Shown: positions 54,007 to 61,777 of the stretch, in pieces | Position numbering within the stretch: position 1 is the first letter of the stretch | Layout of the letters: the number at the start of each line of letters is the position of its first letter | Source of the DNA: Apilactobacillus kunkeei | GTDB lineage: Bacteria; Bacillota; Bacilli; Lactobacillales; Lactobacillaceae | Reading direction: 5' to 3' | Length of the DNA stretch: 64,000 bases | NCBI RefSeq assembly: GCF_005930975.1 | Contig: NZ_VBSE01000041.1 | Coordinates: 62,001-126,000, forward strand | Program-made: the position numbers and the translations under genes | Notes under the pieces: generated by a model | What the model saw: the letters and a program-made list of their open reading frames with translations, nothing else | What the model was told of the DNA's origin: nothing | Databases searched by the model: none

Positions 54007-54044
54007 TCTAAAATAAAAAACTTCCTATCTTTATTGATAAGAAG

Positions 54045-54569
54045 CTAATTAATCTTGAAATGCATGTACTTAGATACGAAGATTACCAATGATTGGATAG
54101 GTTCCTTCATTCCATCCTCAGTCCAAGTAATAATAATTTCTGTTAGTCCTCCAGCAATCAATGAAACTAACATCTTGGAAGACTCTTCCCTAGTTTCCAA
54201 AACATTTTCATCAATTAAATCGGAAATATAGTATTTTAGTCGTTCTAATAAGATCATGGATAAATCATTTTTCATAATCATTTCCATCATATCTTGATCT
54301 TCTTTAACAAGTTCGAAAAAGATGGTGGCGATATCGGTTAAATTATGTGACTGACTTGACGCTAAACGCTGTATAAACGTGGTAAATGAGCTATCAAATC
54401 TGTAAATAATGATATCTTTTTTATTATGAAAATTTCGATAATACGTCATTCGTGAAACATCAGCTTGTGCACAGATATCTTTCACATTAATTTCATCAAA
54501 TGGCGTGGTCTTAAGTAGTTCGAACATTCCATTAACAATTTTATTCTTTGTTGCAAATTTATCTCTCAT
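54045..54569 (-). CDS. TetR/AcrR family transcriptional regulator
   Basis: A 174-aa regulator. The N-terminal helix-turn-helix is VKDICAQADVSRMTYYRNFHNKKDII near residue 30-55; the remaining helical part would bind ligand and dimerise. I use ATG 54569, which has GAGG 9 nt upstream, over the GTG five codons earlier. A dyad just upstream suggests self-repression. No efflux or oxidoreductase gene is directly adjacent, so the target is open. Confidence 0.88.
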   Translation of the reverse strand: MRDKFATKNKIVNGMFELLKTTPFDEINVKDICAQADVSRMTYYRNFHNKKDIIIYRFDSSFTTFIQRLASSQSHNLTDIATIFFELVKEDQDMMEMIMKNDLSMILLERLKYYISDLIDENVLETREESSKMLVSLIAGGLTEIIITWTEDGMKEPIQSLVIFVSKYMHFKIN

Positions 54570-54588
54570 AAACTTTTGCCTCACTTCA

Positions 54589-54608
54589 GTATATTTATGA
54601 ATATATAC
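54589..54608. promoter_or_regulatory. Candidate operator next to the TetR gene
   Basis: GTATAT at 54589-54594 and ATATAC at 54603-54608 bracket an AT-rich centre, 20 bases upstream of the TetR start codon. Position and symmetry fit a TetR-type autoregulatory site. Confidence 0.4.
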
Positions 54609-54739
54609 GAAATTGGGTTTAAATGCAAGTTAAGTCAATTTTCTTTACTTTGAATAAAAATTCGAGTCATAATTTTTAACAAATAAAAATATAAGAATTA
54701 CAATGTAATTGAGCTTTAAAAATAAGGAGGAAATTTATT

Positions 54740-54973
54740 ATGGCAATGACTGCTGAACAAAAAGTAAACGATAGAGAAAGAGTATTAGACACACCAATGA
54801 ACAAGGAATTCGATTGGTCAGAAGATACAACCCCTGTTCGTGACGCTTTATGGAATCACTACATGGAAGAAGATGGCAAGGACACCATGGCTACTGAAGC
54901 TAAGATGCATCCTTACCTAGACATGTCTAATGATGAAGTAGCAGCAAACGCTGAAAAACTTTTAAAAAAGTAA
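54740..54973 (+). CDS. Hypothetical acidic protein, 77 aa
   Basis: I do not recognise this protein. It is small, soluble and acidic, with two Trp and several Met residues ([27 protein letters not shown]) and a lysine-rich helix at the end. ATG 54740 follows AAGGAGG at a good distance, so expression could be strong. It diverges from the TetR gene. Confidence 0.7.
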   Translation: MAMTAEQKVNDRERVLDTPMNKEFDWSEDTTPVRDALWNHYMEEDGKDTMATEAKMHPYLDMSNDEVAANAEKLLKK

Positions 54974-55048
54974 GCATTTGCTATTAATTTCGACGCTTAA
55001 CAAAGCTCAACTTACTTATTAATAAGCTCAACTGGTTATGACAACGCC

Positions 55049-55086
55049 ACAAAAAAAGACTTGATACTAATCAAGTCTTTTTTTAG
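55049..55086. terminator. Convergent terminator
   Basis: AAAGACTTG and CAAGTCTTT form a 9-bp stem with A and T runs. It overlaps the end of the minus-strand 103-aa gene and also lies downstream of the plus-strand 77-aa gene. Confidence 0.85.
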
Positions 55087-55378
55087 CTTCATTTAATTGT
55101 TCATCACTCAGGAATTCACTTGTAAATCTTTGCAAGGGTGTAAATTCATGACGATCCTTGAACTTGACCGGTTCATAGTCGACAACAGCCACTAACATAT
55201 TATTTTCTGTCAGGAATAGTTGACCAACACCTTTGAATTTACCCTTAGTATGCTTCCCTGTCCGCCAATCGTGCAGCTTGAAATCACATTTGTCATCTTT
55301 TTTAATTATATATTGGCCCGATTGGTCTTCATCAACTACAACGCCAATATATCGATTTACTTCATATTTACCCTTCAT
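55067..55378 (-). CDS. Hypothetical protein, 103 aa
   Basis: I do not recognise the family. The chain looks like a small all-beta domain (YEVNRYIGVVVDEDQSGQYII, FKGVGQLFLTENNMLVAVVDYEPV) with a basic patch and a short C-terminal helix. No membrane segment is present. ATG 55378 is taken as the start because GTG 55387 overlaps the AAAGGTG that serves as Shine-Dalgarno. It diverges from a YczE-type membrane protein gene. Confidence 0.65.
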   Translation of the reverse strand: MKGKYEVNRYIGVVVDEDQSGQYIIKKDDKCDFKLHDWRTGKHTKGKFKGVGQLFLTENNMLVAVVDYEPVKFKDRHEFTPLQRFTSEFLSDEQLNEAKKRLD

Positions 55379-55457
55379 ATCAATCACCTTTCTTATACTT
55401 TACCATAACTGATGCAATATATGTGATATCATTGAACAGTTGAATTTACTTTGGGAG

Positions 55458-56153
55458 ATGATCGTTATTCGATCTGTTAATACATTAAAAACAAGGATTA
55501 TAGCTTTAGTCTTTGGATTGTTATTAAATGCTTTTGGAAACGCACTTACAATTGTATCAGGCTGTGGTTCAGGTATCTGGACCGCCGCGTGTGTAAACAT
55601 TCATCAATTGTTTGGTGTCGACGTTGGGATTATGATTTTCATCTTTGGGATCATCAATGCTTTAACTAACCAAATATTGATTAAACACATTGATATTTTA
55701 CGTTTTGTTGAAGAATTAATTTTTATCATTTTCTTCAGTTCATTCATTCAAATCTTTACCAACTACTTTGAATCGCTTGGTTGGAATAATCTATCACCAT
55801 ACATCAGGGTGCCAATGGCATTAATCGGCGTCTGCTGCTTCTGTACAGCCATCTCACTATATCAACGTGCAAATATCTTCATGCATCCAAATGATGATAC
55901 AACCAACATTCTTCGTTTTGATTATTTAAATGGTAGCGCAATTAAATCACAATTGTTAGATTTTACTCCACCTATTATAATCATTTTAATCTGTGCGATT
56001 TTCTTACATCGCATCTACTCAGTAAGTATCGGAACACTGTTCTCAATCGCATTTAACGGTATCTTGATTCAGACCGCAGATAAGTATGTTTTTCCATCCC
56101 TTAAGCATAACGAAAACATTAATACCCAAATTCAAAAGCATTTTAAAAAATAA
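55458..56153 (+). CDS. YczE/YitT-like membrane protein
   Basis: A membrane protein of about 231 aa with five hydrophobic helices. The stretch IIALVFGLLLNAFGNALTIVSGCGSGIWTAACVNI is the hallmark of the YczE group. The start is uncertain: TTG 55440 has no Shine-Dalgarno, ATG 55458 directly touches GGGAG (53-57), and an ATT at 55467 has the best spacing (9 nt). I list ATG 55458. Function is unknown. It is followed by a terminator shared with the convergent gene. A larger relative lies at 61.8-62.7 kb. Confidence 0.75.
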   Translation: MIVIRSVNTLKTRIIALVFGLLLNAFGNALTIVSGCGSGIWTAACVNIHQLFGVDVGIMIFIFGIINALTNQILIKHIDILRFVEELIFIIFFSSFIQIFTNYFESLGWNNLSPYIRVPMALIGVCCFCTAISLYQRANIFMHPNDDTTNILRFDYLNGSAIKSQLLDFTPPIIIILICAIFLHRIYSVSIGTLFSIAFNGILIQTADKYVFPSLKHNENINTQIQKHFKK

Positions 56154-56190
56154 AAAAGAAGCGTTTCATTATGAAGCGTTTCTTTTTTTA
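56147..56190. terminator. Convergent terminator
   Basis: AAAAAAGAAGCGTTTCAT and its complement form a near-perfect long stem between the YczE-like gene and the convergent large membrane protein gene. Confidence 0.9.
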
Positions 56191-57908
56191 TGCTTTTTCC
56201 ACTTTAGAATTAGGTAAATCATAATTCCGCCAATCAATCCCATCCAGCTAAATACGGTAAGCCATAGTAAAGCTAGCAATATTGGCGTCGCATGATAGTA
56301 CACTTCTAGTTTGTTATGCCCCGGCTTTGAATTGACGATGACACTACCAATTTCGGTTTGCTTAACACTACTAATGTGTTTACCGTTTAAAATCAGCTTA
56401 GTATCATCATACTTAAAGATTGGTAATTGCATCGATTTGTTATCATCAGATTCATTATCCCAAGTTAGCAATAAATGACCATTGCGTTTAATCTTCTTGG
56501 TCACTTCACCCTTATAATTGATGATTTGATCACCATAGTTACCATATGGATGATAATCAAAATAATTATATGCCGTCATCTTATATTGCACCGGTAGGTA
56601 ATCAGGCGTTGCTTTCGTTAACATCTTTAGAACAGCACCTGTATCATGAGATGACAAACTATCTCTGATAGCGTTGGTGTCTGTCGTTTGATAATGAAGA
56701 TTATAATCATTTTGGACTACTTCAGGTGAGAAGAAATGGTGCACACCCTTTCTCACTGATCCACCTGCATCATAAATAATAAAGAAAGTTAATATCAACA
56801 ATACGTAGTTCTTAAAAGCATTAATCCATTGCCTTTTAGAAGTATCATTAATCATGATTCCGACACAAATTAATAACAAAATAAACGGAATCACAACAAA
56901 ACGTCGTGGCATTTGAATTAGGTAGGAAATACTTGGAAACTTCTTATCTAGTGGTCCCCATGGAAATAACACTGATGAAATCCACATGAAAAATAATCCG
57001 GTAGTAAAGATAATCTTTCTAGATGAACTAATCTTTTTAAAGTTAATCAAAAAGTAAATTGCCACGATAATAAAACCAATTGAATAAATTGGTGGCAATA
57101 CAAAAACATTCTTGCCAAACAACGCAACCGAATCCTCGTACATATCCAGTTGTGGAGCCACCCCTAATGCATGGTTGGTGAATGAAATTTGCATCATTCC
57201 ATACCAGACATTGGCGGTCAAACATAATGTTAATAAAACTGACAAAATAGCATTTCGCCACATTTTCAGCTTTTCTTTACTATGAATCACACCATAGATA
57301 AACATTGGGACTAGAGCCAATGCACCAGTTAGACTGCTCAACATGTGTGTTTGCAACAAAATTGACATTGGAATTGCTAGTTTTAATACGTTGATAGATT
57401 TGTAATCAATCATGTCAAAACCAGCCGCTAATAGCCAAGGTAATAAGGCAGCTCCCCATCCGGTAAATTGCATCCCTACAACCCATCCCATAATCAAATA
57501 AGATGACATGTAAGCAATACCGACAAAGACTGCGTATATTTTCTTAATATTAGTCCTAATTGCAAGGTTATACATTGTCATCCCAGCGACGCATAACGTT
57601 AACAACGAAGTGACAATCTGGTATCTAACCCAATTGCCAGTAATTAACAAAATTAATCCATTAAAATAAGCCGCTAATGGGCCATATAATGCATTAATAA
57701 TCCTCCCTGACTGTTGGTATCCATAAATGGATATGAAGTAACTTAAATGACCAGTTTTTAGTTGCATTGCCGCATCATAGAATCGATTCATATGAAAAAT
57801 AGAGTCAACCCCTAAAATATATGATCCGGTTACGATTTGCGGCAACATAATTAACACGGCAACCAGAAAGATTGTCATGTATGGCCAAAACTTAATCGCT
57901 TTTTTCAT
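56169..57908 (-). CDS. Large polytopic membrane protein, GT-C/YfhO-like
   Basis: A 579-aa protein with about 11-13 helices and one extracytoplasmic domain near residue 400-530. The first loop has the pattern GSYILGVDSIFHMNRFYDAAMQLKTGH, with acidic and His residues after helix 1, as in GT-C glycosyltransferases and YfhO-type proteins that use lipid-linked sugars. The extracytoplasmic part ends in KQTEIGSVIVNSKPGHNKLEVYYHATP before the last helix. Addition of sugars to cell-surface polymers is a reasonable guess. It is a single gene with its own terminator. Confidence 0.65.
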   Translation of the reverse strand: MKKAIKFWPYMTIFLVAVLIMLPQIVTGSYILGVDSIFHMNRFYDAAMQLKTGHLSYFISIYGYQQSGRIINALYGPLAAYFNGLILLITGNWVRYQIVTSLLTLCVAGMTMYNLAIRTNIKKIYAVFVGIAYMSSYLIMGWVVGMQFTGWGAALLPWLLAAGFDMIDYKSINVLKLAIPMSILLQTHMLSSLTGALALVPMFIYGVIHSKEKLKMWRNAILSVLLTLCLTANVWYGMMQISFTNHALGVAPQLDMYEDSVALFGKNVFVLPPIYSIGFIIVAIYFLINFKKISSSRKIIFTTGLFFMWISSVLFPWGPLDKKFPSISYLIQMPRRFVVIPFILLLICVGIMINDTSKRQWINAFKNYVLLILTFFIIYDAGGSVRKGVHHFFSPEVVQNDYNLHYQTTDTNAIRDSLSSHDTGAVLKMLTKATPDYLPVQYKMTAYNYFDYHPYGNYGDQIINYKGEVTKKIKRNGHLLLTWDNESDDNKSMQLPIFKYDDTKLILNGKHISSVKQTEIGSVIVNSKPGHNKLEVYYHATPILLALLWLTVFSWMGLIGGIMIYLILKWKKHKKRNAS

Positions 57909-57954
57909 CGATATTCTTCCTTAAAAAATAATTTACAAGTTCAATATTAACATA

Positions 57955-57998
57955 TAAAAAAGAAGCGAACCTTAAAATCAGTCCGCTTCTTAGTGTAA
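57955..57998 (-). terminator. Terminator of the second EamA gene
   Basis: AGAAGCG and CGCTTCT arms are followed by a T run on the minus strand, downstream of the 58011-58952 gene. Confidence 0.75.
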
Positions 57999-58010
57999 TA
58001 TCAATATTTT

Positions 58011-58952
58011 TTAAACTTCGCTATGTTTATCAATCGTTAATTTACGATGTGACTTTTGTAAAATGAAGATTGCTAAAATAACTAATACTGCACCCACAAT
58101 TTCAATAAAACTAATTGAAATTTGGAAGAAAATAATGCTTAGGATAAATGTAACTACTGGTTGAGTTGCATCGACTAAACTAACAACTTCTGATGGTGCG
58201 AAATTCAAAGCATGTAGCAATAGCATGAATGGAAGAATCGTTCCAAATAGAATAATTCCACCAACTCCAAAAACGATACCAGTAGTTAAATGTGGCATGT
58301 GTACCCAGATTGGTTGTTTTAGGTTAAAGATAATTCCCGCAATTAGCGTTCCCCAACCTAGAATTACCATTGGTGAGCTTTGACCAACGATGGGACGTGG
58401 TAACACAACGTAAAGTGCAGCAGTTACACCAGATAAAATTCCCCAAATTAATGATTCAGGAGTAATTGAAAGAGATGAGAAGTCACCCTTAGTTAGAGAT
58501 AATACCACTCCCGCCAAAGCGATTACGAAAACCATAATATCAATTGGTAATGGCTTTCTGTGTTGGAATACAATTGATCCCAATAGAATAAATAGTGGTG
58601 CTAGATATTGCAAAATAGTTGAAGCATTTGCGTTACCGGTTTTTACACTCATGTAGAAAGTGTATAGGTTAGCACCTAGACCAAATATACCGTAAGCAAC
58701 AATGCAAATAAATGATTTCCATGACTTAAAAACGTTGAAAATGTGTCCTTTATAAACAATTGCAGAAATAACTAACAACACAATTCCAGAAATCATGGTT
58801 CTAGTTGATAGGAACCAGTTAGCTTCCAAATGTTCTGTTTGAGATACAAATTGCAAAATCGTACCAGAAACACCCCAAAGTGCTGAAGCTAAAAAAGCCC
58901 AGAAGATACCTTTCATGACATTAGTCTCTAAAAGGCCTGTTTCGTTTTCCAT
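58011..58952 (-). CDS. EamA family (DMT superfamily) transporter
   Basis: A 313-aa, ten-helix transporter built from two EamA repeats. Helix 1 contains VMKGIFWAFLASALWGVSGTILQFV, and the second repeat starts ESLIWGILSGVTAALYVVLPRP. It is clearly paralogous to the next gene upstream. ATG 58952 follows GGGGTG, and the longer frame lacks a ribosome site. A terminator and a large dyad separate it from the upstream paralogue, so it has its own promoter. EamA proteins often export amino acids or their metabolites; the substrate is unknown. Confidence 0.85.
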   Translation of the reverse strand: MENETGLLETNVMKGIFWAFLASALWGVSGTILQFVSQTEHLEANWFLSTRTMISGIVLLVISAIVYKGHIFNVFKSWKSFICIVAYGIFGLGANLYTFYMSVKTGNANASTILQYLAPLFILLGSIVFQHRKPLPIDIMVFVIALAGVVLSLTKGDFSSLSITPESLIWGILSGVTAALYVVLPRPIVGQSSPMVILGWGTLIAGIIFNLKQPIWVHMPHLTTGIVFGVGGIILFGTILPFMLLLHALNFAPSEVVSLVDATQPVVTFILSIIFFQISISFIEIVGAVLVILAIFILQKSHRKLTIDKHSEV

Positions 58953-58996
58953 ATTTTCACCCCATATAAAGCTATAATTCCAACAGATGTAAACTC

Positions 58997-59039
58997 TTCT
59001 TACTTGAAACCTATAATAAAAAGATATCACAAGTAAGAA
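58997..59039. promoter_or_regulatory. Long-spaced perfect dyad upstream of the second EamA gene
   Basis: TTCTTACTTG (58997-59006) is matched exactly by CAAGTAAGAA (59030-59039), with 23 bp between. A third ACTTG half-site follows at 59041-59045. It lies in the promoter region, so it could be two operator half-sites three helical turns apart, or a transcribed stem. Confidence 0.4.
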
Positions 59040-59052
59040 AACTTGAAAATAG

Positions 59053-59097
59053 AAAAAGACTATTTCTACGAAATAATGCGTAAAAATAGTCTTTTTT
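59053..59097 (-). terminator. Terminator of the first EamA gene
   Basis: AAAAAGACTATTT and AAATAGTCTTTTT arms, extended by TACG/CGTA, make a long stem just downstream of 59105. Confidence 0.88.
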
Positions 59098-59104
59098 AGA
59101 CATT

Positions 59105-60043
59105 CTATCTAATATCTGGATCCTTCTTATCTCTCTTTTGATGAGATCTTTGTAAGAAGTAAATTGACACGATAATAATGATTGCACCAAGTGCTTCAAT
59201 TGGTGTTGGAATTAAGTGGAATACAATCATACTTAGGATGATTGTAACAACTGGTTCAACGGCATCAACGATACTTGACACTTCTGATGGAGCAAACTTT
59301 AAACTGTATAGAACAGCAGAGAAAGCAAAGATAGTACCTACTAAGATAACTCCACCGATACCTAAAACAATACCTGGTGTAATCTTAGGAGCATCTGACC
59401 AGAATGGGTGATAAGCGTTAAAACCAATACCAGCAATCAAAGTACCCCAACCTAGAACAACAAATGGTGAGTTTTCTTTTGTTAGTGGCTTGGGAACTGA
59501 GTAGTATACGGCAGCTGAAACAGCTGAAAGTAAACCAAAAATAACAGCAGTCAATGGAACTGATAGTTCACCAATGTGACCGTTAGTGATAATCAAGAAC
59601 ACACCCACTAAAGCTAACAAGAATGAAATTACATCAGCCTTTAGAGGTTTCTTCTTCATAAAGATTAATCCATATAGCACAATAAAGATTGGTGCTAAGT
59701 ATTGTAGAATTGTGGCAGTAGCAGCATTACCTTCTTGAATACTTACATAGAATGTTGACATGTTAACTGCTAAACCAAAAATTGCGTAGATGAATAATCT
59801 AATGATTGATTCTTTTGATTTCCAAACATCAAAAACATGTTTACCAACGTGAATTGAACCGATAGTTAACAATAAAATACCTGCAAATAATGTACGAACT
59901 GAAATGAACCATTGTGTAGGAACTGCTTCGTTTTTAGCAACGAATTGCATGATAACTCCTGAGAAACCCCATAGGGTTGAAGCCATTGCAGACCAGAAAA
60001 TACCTTTCATGACGTTTTCAGTCGTTGTATGTTGTTTTTCCAT
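59105..60043 (-). CDS. EamA family (DMT superfamily) transporter
   Basis: A 312-aa, ten-helix transporter, paralogous to its downstream neighbour (VMKGIFWSAMASTLWGFSGVIMQFV in helix 1). ATG 60043 follows GGGGAG. Only 40 bases separate it from the stop codon of the amino-acid permease, with no promoter or terminator visible. It should therefore be part of the attenuator-controlled transcript. Pairing an importer-type permease with a putative exporter suggests linked amino-acid traffic; this is inferred. Confidence 0.85.
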   Translation of the reverse strand: MEKQHTTTENVMKGIFWSAMASTLWGFSGVIMQFVAKNEAVPTQWFISVRTLFAGILLLTIGSIHVGKHVFDVWKSKESIIRLFIYAIFGLAVNMSTFYVSIQEGNAATATILQYLAPIFIVLYGLIFMKKKPLKADVISFLLALVGVFLIITNGHIGELSVPLTAVIFGLLSAVSAAVYYSVPKPLTKENSPFVVLGWGTLIAGIGFNAYHPFWSDAPKITPGIVLGIGGVILVGTIFAFSAVLYSLKFAPSEVSSIVDAVEPVVTIILSMIVFHLIPTPIEALGAIIIIVSIYFLQRSHQKRDKKDPDIR

Positions 60044-60083
60044 TTTTAAAACTCCCCGTTTATTCATAATAACAAAATAGTTA

Positions 60084-61475
60084 TTACGATTTGTTTGATT
60101 GGCTATGTTTAATCCCATAACCGAAATAAATACATAATCCGCCAGCAAACCAGATAATTGCTAAAATCCATGTATCAAGTGGCAATTGAATTAATAAATA
60201 AATACATGCTACCGCTGATACAATTGGTAAGACTGGATATAATGGAACTTTAAATCCATCATTTTTTATATCTTTACGTTTTCTTAGATATATTATTCCA
60301 ATTGACATGAAAGTAAAGGCAATCAAAGTCCCAATATTAACTAAACTAGCTAGCTTATCTAGCGAAAAGATACCACCCATCACTGCTATCACAATCGTTA
60401 CGAAGATAACACTGTGGACTGGAACATTTTTCTTTGTGTCTATTTTACTCAATTTTTTAGGTAAAAGTCCATCACGACCAATGGAATAAATTAGACGCGA
60501 ACTGCTAAATACCATATTTACCATCATAGTAAACATTCCTGCTAACGCACCCAATGAAATTAAAATTCCAAGCTTGTCCAAGTGAATCATTTGTAGTGCA
60601 AATGTTACTGGATCCGAAACGTTTAATTTTGAATAAGGTACAATTCCTGTAAGAATAATTGAGACTAATATGTACAAGATTGTACAAATGATTAATGTGC
60701 CAATAATACCGATTGGCATTGTCTTTTTAGGGTTCTTTACTTCACCTGCTGAGGCAGCAATAACATCAAAACCTAAGTATGCAAAGAACACTAAGGAAGC
60801 CCCCTTGAAAACCCCACTAACACCAAATGGCATAAATGGATTCCAATTAGTTGGCTTAACAAAGAATGCCCCGGCAACTACAAAGACAATAATGATTGCA
60901 ATTTTGACTATCACCATTATGTCATTTAAACGTGTGGATGATTTAACACCCCTGGTTAAGATCCATGAAATCAATAACACTATTAGAATCGCTATCAGAT
61001 TAACGTATGTGCCGTGATTCGGATCATAGTTAGCTGATAGTGCCTTTGGCATGTGAATTCCGAAATTAGCCAGTAATGATTGCAAATAAGCTGACCAGCT
61101 TGATGCAACAGTTGCTACTGATAGCATGTATTCAAGAATCAAACCCCATCCGATAATCCATCCAGTAATTTCTCCGAAGATAACATTACCGAATGTGTAT
61201 GCACTCCCTGCAACCGGTAATGCTGATGAAAATTCAGCATAACACATTGCACAAAGTGAACATACGATTGTCGCAATTACGAATGAGAGGATAATTCCAG
61301 GTCCCGCAGTTGTTGCTGCAACTGTTCCTGGTATTACGAAGATTCCAGCACCAATAACGGCACCGATTCCCATCATGATTAAATCTTTAGTGTCGATAGT
61401 TCTTTGTAAATTTTGATCCCTATCGATGAACTTAGCCAATGATGTTTTACGATTCACCTTAGACAGAATATTCAT
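60084..61475 (-). CDS. APC superfamily amino-acid permease, cationic amino-acid transporter-like
   Basis: A 463-aa, 12-helix permease of the CAT/YfnA type. KDLIMMGIGAVIGAGIFVIPGTVAATTAGPGI near residue 30-61 is the consensus helix 1 region, and FFAYLGFDVIAASAGEVKNPKKTMP near residue 230-254 is the helix 6-7 signature. ATG 61475 follows AAGGGGG. The leader contains a short translated ORF and two terminators. The transported amino acid is not evident; the leader codons point to Asn, Phe or Cys. Confidence 0.88.
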   Translation of the reverse strand: MNILSKVNRKTSLAKFIDRDQNLQRTIDTKDLIMMGIGAVIGAGIFVIPGTVAATTAGPGIILSFVIATIVCSLCAMCYAEFSSALPVAGSAYTFGNVIFGEITGWIIGWGLILEYMLSVATVASSWSAYLQSLLANFGIHMPKALSANYDPNHGTYVNLIAILIVLLISWILTRGVKSSTRLNDIMVIVKIAIIIVFVVAGAFFVKPTNWNPFMPFGVSGVFKGASLVFFAYLGFDVIAASAGEVKNPKKTMPIGIIGTLIICTILYILVSIILTGIVPYSKLNVSDPVTFALQMIHLDKLGILISLGALAGMFTMMVNMVFSSSRLIYSIGRDGLLPKKLSKIDTKKNVPVHSVIFVTIVIAVMGGIFSLDKLASLVNIGTLIAFTFMSIGIIYLRKRKDIKNDGFKVPLYPVLPIVSAVACIYLLIQLPLDTWILAIIWFAGGLCIYFGYGIKHSQSNKS

Positions 61476-61508
61476 AAAAATCCCCCTTTTTTACATGAAT
61501 AAATAAAA

Positions 61509-61536
61509 ACCGCACTAGTTTCCTAACTAGTGCGGT
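61509..61536 (-). terminator. Attenuator terminator 2 of the permease operon
   Basis: A 12-bp perfect stem (ACCGCACTAGTT at 61536-61525 with its complement at 61520-61509) has a 4-nt loop and is followed by TTTTTATTT. It lies just before the permease Shine-Dalgarno. Confidence 0.9.
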
Positions 61537-61540
61537 AAAA

Positions 61541-61586
61541 AAGCACTAGAAAGAATAACTGCTTACCAGCCATTTTTCTAGTGCTT
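61541..61586 (-). terminator. Attenuator terminator 1 of the permease operon
   Basis: A 12-bp perfect stem (AAGCACTAGAAA at 61586-61575 with its complement at 61552-61541) has a 22-nt loop and is followed by T residues. Its core GCACTAG/CTAGTGC is the same as in terminator 2, so arms can swap partners. Confidence 0.85.
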
Positions 61587-61635
61587 CCGAAGTTTTCATA
61601 GCGAAATAATCTCTTCTACGTACTATACTAAACAG

Positions 61636-61701
61636 CTAGTTCAGATTAAAGAAGAAATTATTATTATCTTGTTTTATTGTCAGAATACAACAAGTAGCCA
61701 T
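61636..61701 (-). CDS. Leader peptide of the permease operon, 21 aa
   Basis: ATG 61701 follows a near-perfect GGAGG at ideal distance, and the frame ends at TAG 61638-61636. The peptide starts MATCC and contains NNNFFFN near its end (codons 13-19). It lies 35 nt after the expected transcription start and upstream of two terminators. Codons 14-18 (61662-61650) are complementary over 13 nt to 61617-61605, with one G-U pair. This is the layout of a ribosome-sensing attenuator. Starvation for Asn or Phe (or Cys at codons 4-5) is the likely signal. Confidence 0.7.
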   Translation of the reverse strand: MATCCILTIKQDNNNFFFNLN

Positions 61702-61742
61702 GATTGAACCTCCAATTTTCATTCGTTCATTTATTTGTAATA

Positions 61743-61771
61743 ATCTTACCGAAAATGTATGAAGAATGCAA
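61743..61771 (-). promoter_or_regulatory. Promoter of the leader-permease operon
   Basis: On the minus strand TTGCAT (61771-61766) and TAAGAT (61748-61743) are 17 bp apart. The -35 begins 7 bases after the stop codon of the upstream YczE-like gene. Confidence 0.6.
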
Positions 61772-61777
61772 GTTTTT

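Noticed and set aside
54985-55030. Short direct repeat AAGCTCAACT (two copies)
   Set aside because: Only two copies of about 10 bases, with no palindrome, mobile gene or spacing pattern; likely chance.
61541-61740. A third T-box in front of the amino-acid permease
   Set aside because: No AGAGAG/GGTTGG Stem I elements and no TGGN...CCGCG box are present; the peptide ORF explains the region better.
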